Assembly: GCA_041487075.1 (NCBI GenBank) | Contig: JBGPMO010000001.1 | Coordinates: 1-23,434, forward strand | Direction of reading: 5' to 3' | Length of the DNA: 23,434 bases | Origin: JBGPMO01 sp041487075 | Lineage (GTDB): Bacteria > Patescibacteriota > Minisyncoccia > UBA6257 > 1-14-0-10-40-38 | Shown: positions 1 to 6,577 of the stretch, one piece after another | Layout: each line of letters begins with the position of its first letter | How positions within the stretch are numbered: position 1 is the first letter of the stretch | Position numbers and translations under genes: made by a program | Notes under the pieces: generated by a model | What the model saw: the letters and a program-made list of their open reading frames with translations, nothing else | The model's database searches: none | What the model was told of the DNA's origin: nothing

Positions 1-769
1 AAAAGGAATTGCGCTACCTTAGAACGATTATAGTTATCGCTGACATTGACGAGGGCTTCGGACAGTGGGCACATACAGAGTAAACTACATGCACTCCCAT
101 CGTTAACCTTCTCGCATCGGTCAGGTGTCACCCCCTATACCTCCTCATGAGAGTTCGCAGGGAGCTGTGTTTTTGGTAAACAGTCGCCAGAGATACTTTT
201 GCTGCGTCCCGCTCTTTTGGCTTGCGCCATAAGAGCTGGAAGGCCTTATTGCGAACTTACGGCCGCTTTTTTGCCGAGTTCCTTAACGAAGAATCACTCG
301 TTCCCCTTGGGCTACTCGCCCTATCCACCTGTGTCGGTTTACGGTACGATGCCTCTTTTCTAAACTTAGAGGTTTTTCTAGGAAGGCTCTTCGCTGTCAT
401 TAACCAGGTAAAACCTGATCTTACGCCAATCCGCGGAGTTCGCGATTAAACACAGTGCCCCGGATTTGCCTGGAACACACTCCTTAAAACTAGCGACGCC
501 AAACCATTAAGGCGCGACAACTTATGTCCTCCGTCACCCCATCGCGCGAAAAAAGACGGGCCGGAATATTAACCGGCTTCCCATCAGCTGCGGCTCTCGC
601 CATTGCCTTAGGATCGCCTAACCCGTGGTTGATTGCCATTGCCACGGAAACCTTGGATTTTCGGGGTACATGTTTCTCACATGTAATGTGGTTACTCATA
701 CCAACATTCTCTCTTCCAAACGCTCCACCGGTCCTCGCGGATCCGGCTTCACAGCAGATTGGAATGCTC

Positions 770-912
770 TCCTACCGCGCCTCGCGCGTTACGCGAGAAC
801 AAACAATAAACGATAAACAACAAACAATGAGATACGGATTCCGAACCCCATTGTAAATTGTTAATTGTAAGTTGTCGGTTCTTGTGCAACGCACAAGACA
901 CCCGTGTCTTCG
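770..912 (-). other. 23S expansion of about 110 nt in domain II
   Basis: Relative to E. coli near positions 1160-1185, an extra block lies between CCGAAG and GGTAGGAGAGC. It starts and ends with GC-rich hairpins (CTCGCGCG TTA CGCGAG; TTGTGCGTTGCACAA). Its core is AT-rich: AACAAACAATAAACGA-type words at 798-829 face ATTGTAAATTGTTAATTG at 850-867, so the RNA can fold into a long imperfect hairpin around CAATG/CATTG. The word TTGTTAATTG recurs in an in-frame insert of cca (17108-17119). Confidence 0.7.
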
Positions 913-1602
913 GTACTTCGCTTAAGCCCCGGTACATTTTCGGCGCCATCGACCATCGAATAGTGAGTTGTTACACACTCTTTAAAGGATGGCTACCTCT
1001 AAGCCAACCTCCTATCTGTCTATGGTAAATGACTACCTTTCACACTGAGCGAAGATTTAGGGACCTTAGACGACGATCTGGGCTTTTTCCCTCGCGAACA
1101 TGGAGCTTTGCCCCCACATTCTGACTATCGCGAATTTACTGCGGTATTCGGAGTTTGATTGAGTCGTCGGGCTTTCGCCCTTTACAACTCATCCAGTGCT
1201 CTACCCCCGCAATAATCAATCGCAACGCTAGTCCTAAAACTATTTCGGAGAGAACCAGCTATTACCAGGCTCGATTAGCTTTTCACTTCTTACCCCAGCT
1301 CATCCGAGAGTTTTGCACAACTCACCAGTTCGGACCTCCTCCGCCTGTTACAGCGGATTCATCCTGGCCAGGGTAAGCTCGCTCTGGCTTCGGGTCTTAC
1401 GCATGCCGCTTTGTCCTCTTGCGAGGACGACGCGCTATTAACACTCGGTTTCCCTTCGCCTTCACCGCCTGAGGCGGCTTAGACTTGCGACACACATAAA
1501 GTCGTTGGCTCATTCTTCAATAGGCACACCGTCAGGCTTGCGCCCTCCGGTTCCTTGTAGGCATACGGTTTCAGGTTCTATTTCAACGGCCTCGCCGGCC
1601 TG

Positions 1603-1639
<37 letters not shown>

Positions 1640-1796
1640 ATCATCAAATGTATTTAGCCTTACGAGATAGTACTCGCGAATTCCCTCAAGGTTTTTTTGC
1701 CTCGAGGTACTTAAGATATGAAAACAAGAGTTTGTTTATTTTCGCTTACAGGGCTATCACCTTCTTTGACTCGGCTTTCCAGCAGATTCAGCTAAC

Positions 1797-2004
1797 AAAC
1801 AAATTTGTAACTCTTTATTAGAAACATGAAATAGGATACTATTTCCCCGCCGAGGCGGGGAAACCCTATTTCATATTCCTAAAGTGTTCTCATCTTGTAA
1901 CCCTCATCCTTCGCGCTTTGCCGACAAAGAGCTACGAAATGACTTCGCCACTTACGCAGCTTGTCGCTCCGAAGCACTTTGCAAAGCAAAGTGCGAAGGA
2001 CGAG
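1797..2004 (-). other. 23S expansion of about 200 nt in domain I
   Basis: In E. coli about a dozen nucleotides separate AGCCTGAA from GTTAG (near position 280). Here about 200 nt lie between the matching blocks. The insert is mainly hairpins: 1974-1994 (GCACTTTG / CAAAGTGC, 8 bp) and 1827-1873 (GAAATAGG ... CCTATTTC, with an inner CCCCGCC/GGCGGGG stem). CCTTCGC at 1910-1916 can pair with GCGAAGG at 1993-1999 and close the unit. No ORF of an endonuclease is present. I cannot tell whether it stays in the mature rRNA or is cut out. Confidence 0.75.
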
Positions 2005-2275
2005 TTTAGGCTCTTCCCTTTTGGCTCGCCGCTACTAGGGGAATATGCGCTTGCGCGCTTGTTTTCTTTTCCTCCGCTTACTGAGATGTTTCACTTCAGC
2101 GGGTGTGCTCTTCGATCACTTATGTATCAAAGTCTCTTAGGTTTACTAAGAGGGGTTTTCCCATTCGGACATCCCCGGATCACAGGTTGCTAAGCACCTC
2201 CCCGAGGCTTATCGCAGCCACGCCACGTCCTTCATCGCCATTTGATGTCAAGGCATCCACCGTACGCCCTTATAC

Positions 2276-2544
2276 GCACCCTCTGCACAAATTCAGCGAC
2301 TCATTGAAATTTCGAAATCGCGGCGAGTTCACGGCGCGACGACGGAGGTGCGTCCGAAGACGCTCCGAGAAGGAGCAACAAAGAAATCGTCCGATTTCGA
2401 AGCTCCGTCTCGGTCAGACAATTTTACAATCTGCCATTGTTACTCGTCGCTCATGTGCCCGCTTGGGCACACAACGCTCCTCACGCCGCGGCATATCGAC
2501 AAAATTGTTCTGATCAATGTTCGTTAAATTTGTGCAGAGGGTGC
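2276..2544 (-). repeat. 18-bp perfect inverted repeat framing the 5' end of 23S
   Basis: GCACCCTCTGCACAAATT at 2276-2293 is the exact reverse complement of 2527-2544. The inner arm contains the first nucleotides of the 23S gene, so the leader RNA can pair with the 5' end of 23S over 18 bp and enclose 233 nt. The enclosed stretch is rich in local hairpins, including GCGUC-UUCG-GACGC (2352-2365), GTGCCC-AAGC-GGGCAC (2455-2470) and CGAAATCG/CGATTTCG. In most bacteria the 5' end of 23S pairs with the 3' end instead. Confidence 0.85.
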
Positions 2545-2888
2545 TAACTTAACCACATGCATCTTTTTAAGATGCTCTATTTTTCGTAACGGAAAAAGCA
2601 GATTCATTTCTTTCTCCGTTTTTATCTGCGCATCCATGCGACGAGATACGCAAACAATTTTTTCTGCACTTATTTTGATCTTTAATTTTCAAAATACGGT
2701 CATCCAACCATTACTTTCTTGAGCTGCACGCCGCTTCCTGCTTAGAAAGTTTAGAAAGCAAAGAGTGGCGTAGAGCCCATAACGAACAAAAAAACCGCTT
2801 AGAAAGCGGCTCTCAGCATTGCTGAAGTCAAAAAGTCACGCGCGAAGCCGCTTTACAATATGTAGTTGATTGTTCATTCGTACTTTCC
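2545..2888 (-). other. Outer leader of the 23S transcript, no gene
   Basis: No believable coding sequence lies here. The stretch contains a terminator/antiterminator pair (2788-2854), a boxA-like word TGCTTTCTAAAC on the minus strand at 2749-2760, and a hairpin GCATCTT-TTT-AAGATGC at 2559-2575. The boxA resemblance is loose and the word lies downstream of the terminator. The remainder is AT-rich without recognised signals. Confidence 0.6.
2788..2854 (-). terminator. Terminator with possible antiterminator in the 23S leader
   Basis: On the minus strand CCGCTT-TCT-AAGCGG (2809-2795) is followed by seven T (2794-2788), a short intrinsic terminator. Upstream, AAAGCGGCT (2854-2846) is perfectly complementary to AGCCGCTTT (2811-2803), which includes the 5' half of the terminator stem. 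The two pairings exclude each other, as in attenuators. If termination is complete, the product is an independent RNA of about 95 nt. Confidence 0.55.
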
Positions 2889-2916
2889 ATTATAGAGGCA
2901 TCGAGATTCGTGTCAA
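2889..2916 (-). promoter_or_regulatory. Promoter of the 23S transcript
   Basis: On the minus strand TTGACA (2916-2911) is followed after 16 bp by TATAAT (2894-2889). Both boxes match the sigma70 consensus exactly. Transcription should start near 2882, about 600 nt before the 23S 5' end. It lies just downstream of the terminator of the preceding channel gene, so 23S appears to be transcribed on its own and not with an upstream 16S. Confidence 0.85.
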
Positions 2917-2937
2917 GGGGGCTTTTATCCACAAACG

Positions 2938-2967
2938 CAAAAACCGCCCCTCACCGGCGGTTTTTGC
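2938..2967 (-). terminator. Terminator of the channel gene
   Basis: AAAAACCGCC at 2939-2948 and GGCGGTTTTT at 2957-2966 form a GC-rich hairpin with flanking A and T runs, so it could act in both directions. It follows the minus-strand gene at 2999-3685 and separates it from the 23S promoter. Confidence 0.8.
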
Positions 2968-2998
2968 GTTTCCCCTAGCGGGGGTCTCAGGGCTATCG

Positions 2999-3685
2999 CT
3001 ACCCTCGGTGATTCATCTCATCACGCATCCGAGTCAACCATTGGCCAGCGAGATCACGTCCGCCAAGACCGAAGGCCAGCCCACCTGCTATAGCAAGCAT
3101 CGCGACGAGTCCCGTGATTAACGTATTAATCACTTCGACAGCAACGCCCAACTGAACCAATGCAGTCAAGAAGCCAAACACAACAATCCCCCACCACGCG
3201 ACGAGCCCCAGAGTCCGGCCCGCATGAAGCTTGGCGCCCATAATGGAAGAACGGACAAGCCCGCGAACAAAGTTCGCGGCAACGATCGAAGCTAAAAGAA
3301 TCAGGGCGGCAATAATGGCTCTCGGCATGTAGTTCAAAACATCTTTCAAGAACGAAGAAAGGGATAAAAATCCAAGAATATCAGAAGCAGCGAGAAGAAA
3401 AACAACCATAAAGAACCAGTACACGAGCTGCCCCAAGAAGTATCCTGCGTTCAGCCGCATACCAGCTCGCTGCATAAAGCCCTCCATGCCAACCTGGCGC
3501 AAGAGCGAATCAACTTTCGCGTGATAGACAATGCGCTCAATAAGCTTCTCGAGCCCTGCGGCAACGATAAGCCCGATGATGAGTATGATAATGGCGCCGA
3601 TAAGCTGAGGCAAAAAGCTCGCAACTTGGAGCCACATATTCTGAAGCGAAACAGCAAGGGTATCTACCCACGTCTGAATAGTCAT
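2999..3685 (-). CDS. TM-helix repeat (small-conductance mechanosensitive channel-related) membrane protein
   Basis: A membrane protein of 228 residues with about five hydrophobic helices. The pattern LPQLIGAIIILIIGLIVAAGLEKLIERI near residues 25-52, followed by KVDSLLRQVG, is the conserved TM-helix repeat of MscS-related proteins such as CmpX, and a second related unit covers the C-terminal half. The soluble MscS beta domain is absent, so the protein may be a pore or scaffold module rather than a complete channel. The start is ATG at 3685. A TTG codon at 3712 lies in the likely -10 box TATAAT (3717-3712) and was rejected. The gene is monocistronic with its own terminator. The family call is from remembered motifs. 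Confidence 0.8.
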   Translation of the reverse strand: MTIQTWVDTLAVSLQNMWLQVASFLPQLIGAIIILIIGLIVAAGLEKLIERIVYHAKVDSLLRQVGMEGFMQRAGMRLNAGYFLGQLVYWFFMVVFLLAASDILGFLSLSSFLKDVLNYMPRAIIAALILLASIVAANFVRGLVRSSIMGAKLHAGRTLGLVAWWGIVVFGFLTALVQLGVAVEVINTLITGLVAMLAIAGGLAFGLGGRDLAGQWLTRMRDEMNHRG

Positions 3686-3824
3686 ATCAAGAATTATTTC
3701 GAGTAGTCTCAATTATACGCTTCGACCTTTGTAAGGTTTGTCTCAAAAAACCTCCCTCTTTATAGTATAGCAAGAATCTGTTATGTTTATGTGGATAACT
3801 CGGAAAGACGAGGTCAAAGGAGCC

Positions 3825-3860
3825 CTAGTTTTACAAATAAGAAAATCATGGAGTATACTT
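3825..3860 (+). promoter_or_regulatory. Promoter of the DUF4382 gene
   Basis: TTACAA (with an overlapping TTTACA) near 3830 is followed after about 17 bp by TATACT at 3853-3858. Transcription would start about 35 nt before the ATG at 3899. Confidence 0.6.
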
Positions 3861-3898
3861 ATTGAAAAGGTCATTTCATTATCTCGGGATAACGACAT

Positions 3899-4816
3899 AT
3901 GAAAAAAATATATCTGATCGTAGGGCTTCTTATTCTCGGGGCGGCGATTATCTGGAAAATCGGGGGCAATCAAAATATAGCTCCCACAGACTCTACCACA
4001 AAGGGCCATGTGGTCTTCTCGCTTACCGATGACGCTTCTCCACTCGACGATATTCAATCAATCTTCCTCGCTGTTTCTGAAGTGCGCATCCATAGCCAAA
4101 CCGAAGGATGGGTAACGGTCAGCGATGAAGCGAAAGAATTCGATCTCCTTCGCCTCAAAGAAAACGGTATCAACTCGCTCCTTGCTGAAGGAGACGTCAA
4201 GCCGGGAACTTATGATCAAGTGCGGCTCACCATCAGCAAAGTAACCGTACTCTCAAGCGGCACTACCGAAGAAGCGAAACTCCCGTCAAACGACTTAAAG
4301 ATTATCGGTGCGGTCACGGTAACGGCACAAAAAACCGCAAGCGTGAACCTCGACGTTCTCGCAGACCAATCCTTTCATCGTACGGGAAGCGGCAGAATCA
4401 TTTTCGCGCCCGTAGTGAAACTCGAAAGCCGGAACAACACCGATGCTTCAATTAAAGCCGGTAATATCGTTGTCGTGACCGGGGGCACGGTAGAGACGAA
4501 TGCCACGGTTGGTATGGATGAAAACGGCGAAACAAAATCCGATTTCGTTCTCGGCGGGGATAAGAAGGTAAAGCTTGAAATTGTCGGCGAAGCCATTCGT
4601 GTTATGGCTGTGGATGAAAAAGAAACCGGAGTGAAAATCACGGCAAAAGCAGCGACTGATCTCGCGGTGCAGAACGGCAAGCTTGATACCATCCTTTCCG
4701 TAAAACTCATGACGCGCGAAGGCATTAAAGTCTGGCGCGTCGTCGGCACCAAAAATCTTGAAATCACGAATGTCTACATAGATGTCACGAGCGGCGCTGT
4801 TGTAGCTGTTGAGTAA
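3899..4816 (+). CDS. Membrane-anchored DUF4382 protein
   Basis: Of 305 residues, the first 22 are a short charged start and a hydrophobic helix (IYLIVGLLILGAAIIW) that would export the protein or anchor it in the membrane. Residues 36-175 match the DUF4382 pattern: GHVVFSLTDDASPLDDIQSI, VRIHSQTEGWVTVS, FDLLRL, then LAEGDVKPGTYDQVRLTISK. Such domains have a beta-sandwich look and are found on bacterial surface proteins without known function. The remaining 130 residues are also beta-rich with no motif that I recognise. No catalytic residues are evident. Promoter and terminator surround it, so it is a single-gene unit. A Shine-Dalgarno sequence is weak or absent. Confidence 0.8.
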   Translation: MKKIYLIVGLLILGAAIIWKIGGNQNIAPTDSTTKGHVVFSLTDDASPLDDIQSIFLAVSEVRIHSQTEGWVTVSDEAKEFDLLRLKENGINSLLAEGDVKPGTYDQVRLTISKVTVLSSGTTEEAKLPSNDLKIIGAVTVTAQKTASVNLDVLADQSFHRTGSGRIIFAPVVKLESRNNTDASIKAGNIVVVTGGTVETNATVGMDENGETKSDFVLGGDKKVKLEIVGEAIRVMAVDEKETGVKITAKAATDLAVQNGKLDTILSVKLMTREGIKVWRVVGTKNLEITNVYIDVTSGAVVAVE

Positions 4817-4840
4817 CCATCAGACGAGCGTATGCGTTAA

Positions 4841-4876
4841 AAAAAGACCCCGACTGCGAAATGCAGTCGGGGTTTT
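4841..4876. terminator. Bidirectional terminator between convergent genes
   Basis: ACCCCGACTGC (4847-4857) and GCAGTCGGGGT (4863-4873) form an 11-bp stem with a GAAAT loop. A run of A precedes it and a run of T follows, so it can end both the rightward DUF4382 gene and the leftward phosphoribosyltransferase gene. Confidence 0.9.
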
Positions 4877-4894
4877 GTGTTCCTAAGCGAGATA

Positions 4895-5629
4895 CTAGCG
4901 CGCCATGCTTGCCTGACGCGCCAAAAACTCCTTGCCATGGCCAAGCTTCGGATTCACCGGGATATGCTTCGCGCAGAGCGGGCACTCTTTCTCGCTCCAG
5001 GCCGTGCAATTAAGATTCAGAAGAGAAATGAGCAGGGGAACCCGCCCGACATCAAGCGACGTGCAATTCCCGCGGTTTACGAAAACCGCAACTCCTCCGA
5101 CCTCGGAAGCGCCGGCTCTCCGCGCTTCTTCCACCACACTCGCGACCGACCCGCCCGTGGTGAGTACATCATCAACCACGAATACGCGCTTCCCCGCAAT
5201 GAGATTTCGGTCATCATCGGCGAACACAAACGCATTTTCATAGATTGGTTCTCGTGTGACATAGGACACGCCGATCTGCAGCCGCCCGGCTTTCTCAGCT
5301 GAAATGCCCGGCACCTTAGTGCCATATAGTTTCGAGAAAGAACCCGCAACTAATGTGGCGATGCGAGTCCCTCCGGTTGCCGGCCCTGCAACAACTTCGA
5401 TTGCCGGAACATCATGCCCGTAAAGACGTTTTGCCATTGCGTGATGTGTTGAAAAACGTTCTACGATTTCTTGGCAGAGCTCCGAGAAAAGTGTCGGATA
5501 CCGATGCAAGGCGTCAATAGCCACCCACTCATCGCCATGCATCCCTCCCGCATACACAATGTGCTCATCTCTTACAAATACACCCGCGCGATCCATGCAA
5601 CGAAAGATAACTCTTCTTGAAAGAGTCAT
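4895..5629 (-). CDS. Orotate phosphoribosyltransferase-like protein
   Basis: A type I phosphoribosyltransferase of 244 residues. The PRPP-binding loop VFVVDDVLTTGGSV is at about 149-162, preceded by VVAGPATGGTRIATLVA near 80-96. The order of motifs (YAGGMHGDEWVAIDALHRYP, SELCQEIVE, GPATGG, PRPP loop, then LLNLNCTAW) resembles orotate phosphoribosyltransferase, which makes OMP in pyrimidine synthesis. A C-terminal CPLC motif near 216-219 followed by a VNPKLGHGKEFL segment is seen in related CPR proteins. The start is ATG at 5629 because AGGAG lies 8 nt upstream; the ATG at 5653 is less well placed. It is the second gene after a zinc-ribbon protein. Other substrates (another nucleobase) are possible, so no symbol is given. 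Confidence 0.78.
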   Translation of the reverse strand: MTLSRRVIFRCMDRAGVFVRDEHIVYAGGMHGDEWVAIDALHRYPTLFSELCQEIVERFSTHHAMAKRLYGHDVPAIEVVAGPATGGTRIATLVAGSFSKLYGTKVPGISAEKAGRLQIGVSYVTREPIYENAFVFADDDRNLIAGKRVFVVDDVLTTGGSVASVVEEARRAGASEVGGVAVFVNRGNCTSLDVGRVPLLISLLNLNCTAWSEKECPLCAKHIPVNPKLGHGKEFLARQASMAR

Positions 5630-5661
5630 TGAAAAAAACTCCTTTCTCATCACCTCTCACG

Positions 5662-5970
5662 TTAACCAATCTTCACCCAAGAAACACGCTCTCGGGAACA
5701 GCCCTCATTAAGACACGGAGGGGCATCGCGCCTTCCTACGGGCGGCAATTTCCTTTTGAGCTGAAGATGAACCCCATTCTTAAACCCGCAGATCGGGCAG
5801 ATGCCAATCCAAACCGCTTTGATTTCTTTTTCGGACGGCATAGTTACTTCGACAAAACCTTTTCCGCCGCAATGAACGCAATGCGGATTTGGTTTCCGGT
5901 AGCCAGCGTCTGGGCGCACAAACGTGCCGGGCCCTTGTTCCTCTATCGTGCACGTACAGCGAGCTTCCAT
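5662..5970 (-). CDS. Small zinc-ribbon protein of unknown function
   Basis: This protein of 102 residues has two clear CxxC knuckles, CVHC (about 31-34) and CPIC (about 58-61), plus Cys pairs near both ends (CTC near 5-7; CLNEGC near 86-91). This points to one or two zinc ribbons. I do not recognise the family. The start ATG at 5970 has a good Shine-Dalgarno (AAGGGAGAA) just upstream, and its stop lies about 30 nt before the start of the phosphoribosyltransferase, so the two are likely co-transcribed. It may bind a nucleic acid or serve as an accessory factor, but nothing in the sequence decides this. Confidence 0.65.
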   Translation of the reverse strand: MEARCTCTIEEQGPGTFVRPDAGYRKPNPHCVHCGGKGFVEVTMPSEKEIKAVWIGICPICGFKNGVHLQLKRKLPPVGRRDAPPCLNEGCSRERVSWVKIG

Positions 5971-6057
5971 GATTCTCCCTTTTTCAAAGTACGATCCTTC
6001 TCATCATCCGACACAAACTTTACGCTACCATCCCGCAATAAAAAGAGTCAATTGGTG

Positions 6058-6128
6058 TGGACCTGACGAGAATCGGACTCGTGTCTCGCCCATGCGAAGG
6101 GCGCGTATTGCCACTATACTACAGGCCC
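6058..6128 (-). tRNA. tRNA-Ala(CGC)
   Basis: Minus-strand cloverleaf of 71 nt: acceptor GGGCCTG with CAGGTCC, D stem GTAT/ATAC, anticodon stem CGCCC/GGGCG around TTCGCAT (anticodon CGC), T stem ACGAG/CTCGT and discriminator A73. The G3-U70 pair, the identity mark of alanine tRNAs, is present. The T loop reads TCCGATT, with C where U55 is nearly universal. CCA is not encoded (CAC follows A73). A possible promoter, TTGAAA then TAATGT 17 bp later, lies just upstream but the -10 is poor. Confidence 0.93.
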
Positions 6129-6182
6129 GGGAGTAACTTCTACATTACCCATTTCCGCTTGTGTTTTCAACTCTTCCTTAAA

Positions 6183-6224
6183 ACAAAAACCGCCCTCGCT
6201 TTTTAAGTATGATGGGGCGGTTCT
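6183..6224 (-). terminator. Terminator of the small basic peptide gene
   Basis: On the minus strand AACCGCCC (6222-6215) pairs with GGGCGGTT (6195-6188), followed by a T-rich run to 6181. It lies about 17 nt after the stop of the 26-residue peptide. Confidence 0.85.
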
Positions 6225-6238
6225 CGTGGGAAGTGAGA

Positions 6239-6319
6239 TTATCTGCGGCGTCGCTTTGATCTTTTTACTTTCCGCTTTGCCGTTTTCCGCTTCTTCGTTG
6301 CTTTTCTTCTTCTCTTCAT
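6239..6319 (-). CDS. 26-residue, extremely basic peptide
   Basis: The ATG at 6319 opens 26 codons ending with TAA at 6239. The product begins MKRRRKATKKRK and ends KRSKRRRR; 19 of 26 residues are Lys or Arg and there are no acidic or aromatic residues. Such composition is typical of tiny ribosome-associated proteins (compare bTHX, or the AURKAIP1/COX24-like bS22 family) or of DNA-compacting tails, but I see no diagnostic motif. A strong terminator follows directly. The start overlaps the stop of a 15-codon ORF (ATGA), and since no Shine-Dalgarno lies before this ATG, translation is probably coupled to that ORF. Confidence 0.7.
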   Translation of the reverse strand: MKRRRKATKKRKTAKRKVKRSKRRRR

Positions 6320-6363
6320 AGGATAAAAAGGTATTTAAAAAAGTCTCGACCTTTAGGAGTCAT
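6316..6363 (-). CDS. 15-residue leader peptide, coupled to the basic peptide
   Basis: ATG at 6363 is preceded by GAGGAA with a 5-nt gap, a good Shine-Dalgarno. The ORF reads MTPKGRDFFKYLFIL and stops with TGA overlapping the next ATG as ATGA. The good initiation site here and its absence at the next gene suggest that ribosomes load on this mini-ORF and reinitiate. It could be a real micropeptide or only a loading device. The same frame is open up to 6534, but that upstream GTG lies in a likely -10 box. Confidence 0.5.
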   Translation of the reverse strand: MTPKGRDFFKYLFIL

Positions 6364-6525
6364 GTTGTTCCTCGGTACGAGGAAGGTGACGAAGTGAATC
6401 CGTGAGAAATTCCAACTGACATTATTTTTAAAAATGTATCTTCTTTCTGCAAAAAGATTTTTATATGACAAAACTACACGAGAAAAATTTCTAACGGGAT
6501 GAAATGAATACACTGCCTTCTCTTT

Positions 6526-6531
6526 AGTATA
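6526..6531 (-). promoter_or_regulatory. -10 box for the small-peptide operon
   Basis: TATACT on the minus strand at 6531-6526, about 50 nt downstream of the doxX stop codon. The -35 is poor (TTATGC at 15 bp). A start near 6519 gives a leader of about 155 nt before the 15-codon ORF. Apart from this box and a GCTGATCAGC palindrome near 6573-6582, the 6364-6577 interval shows nothing recognisable. Confidence 0.4.
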
Positions 6532-6577
6532 CACTATTGCCCCTGTGCATAACTCCGAAACAGGAAACGGTGGCTGA

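Noticed and set aside
1797..2004. Group I intron with homing endonuclease in 23S
   Set aside because: No LAGLIDADG or other endonuclease frame and no recognisable intron core; called an insertion of unknown type.
2276..2544. Inverted repeat as the ends of an insertion sequence
   Set aside because: The enclosed 233 nt hold no transposase frame, and one arm is part of the 23S gene.
3686..3712. N-terminal extension of the channel protein from TTG
   Set aside because: The TTG overlaps the TATAAT box, so it would not be in the mRNA; ATG at 3685 is used.
4375..4767. 130-codon frame on the minus strand
   Set aside because: It is antisense to the DUF4382 gene, which has clear domain motifs.
6316..6534. 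A 72-codon frame upstream of the basic peptide
   Set aside because: Its GTG start falls in the TATACT -10 box and has no Shine-Dalgarno. Only the last 15 codons, with their own site, are kept as a possible peptide.
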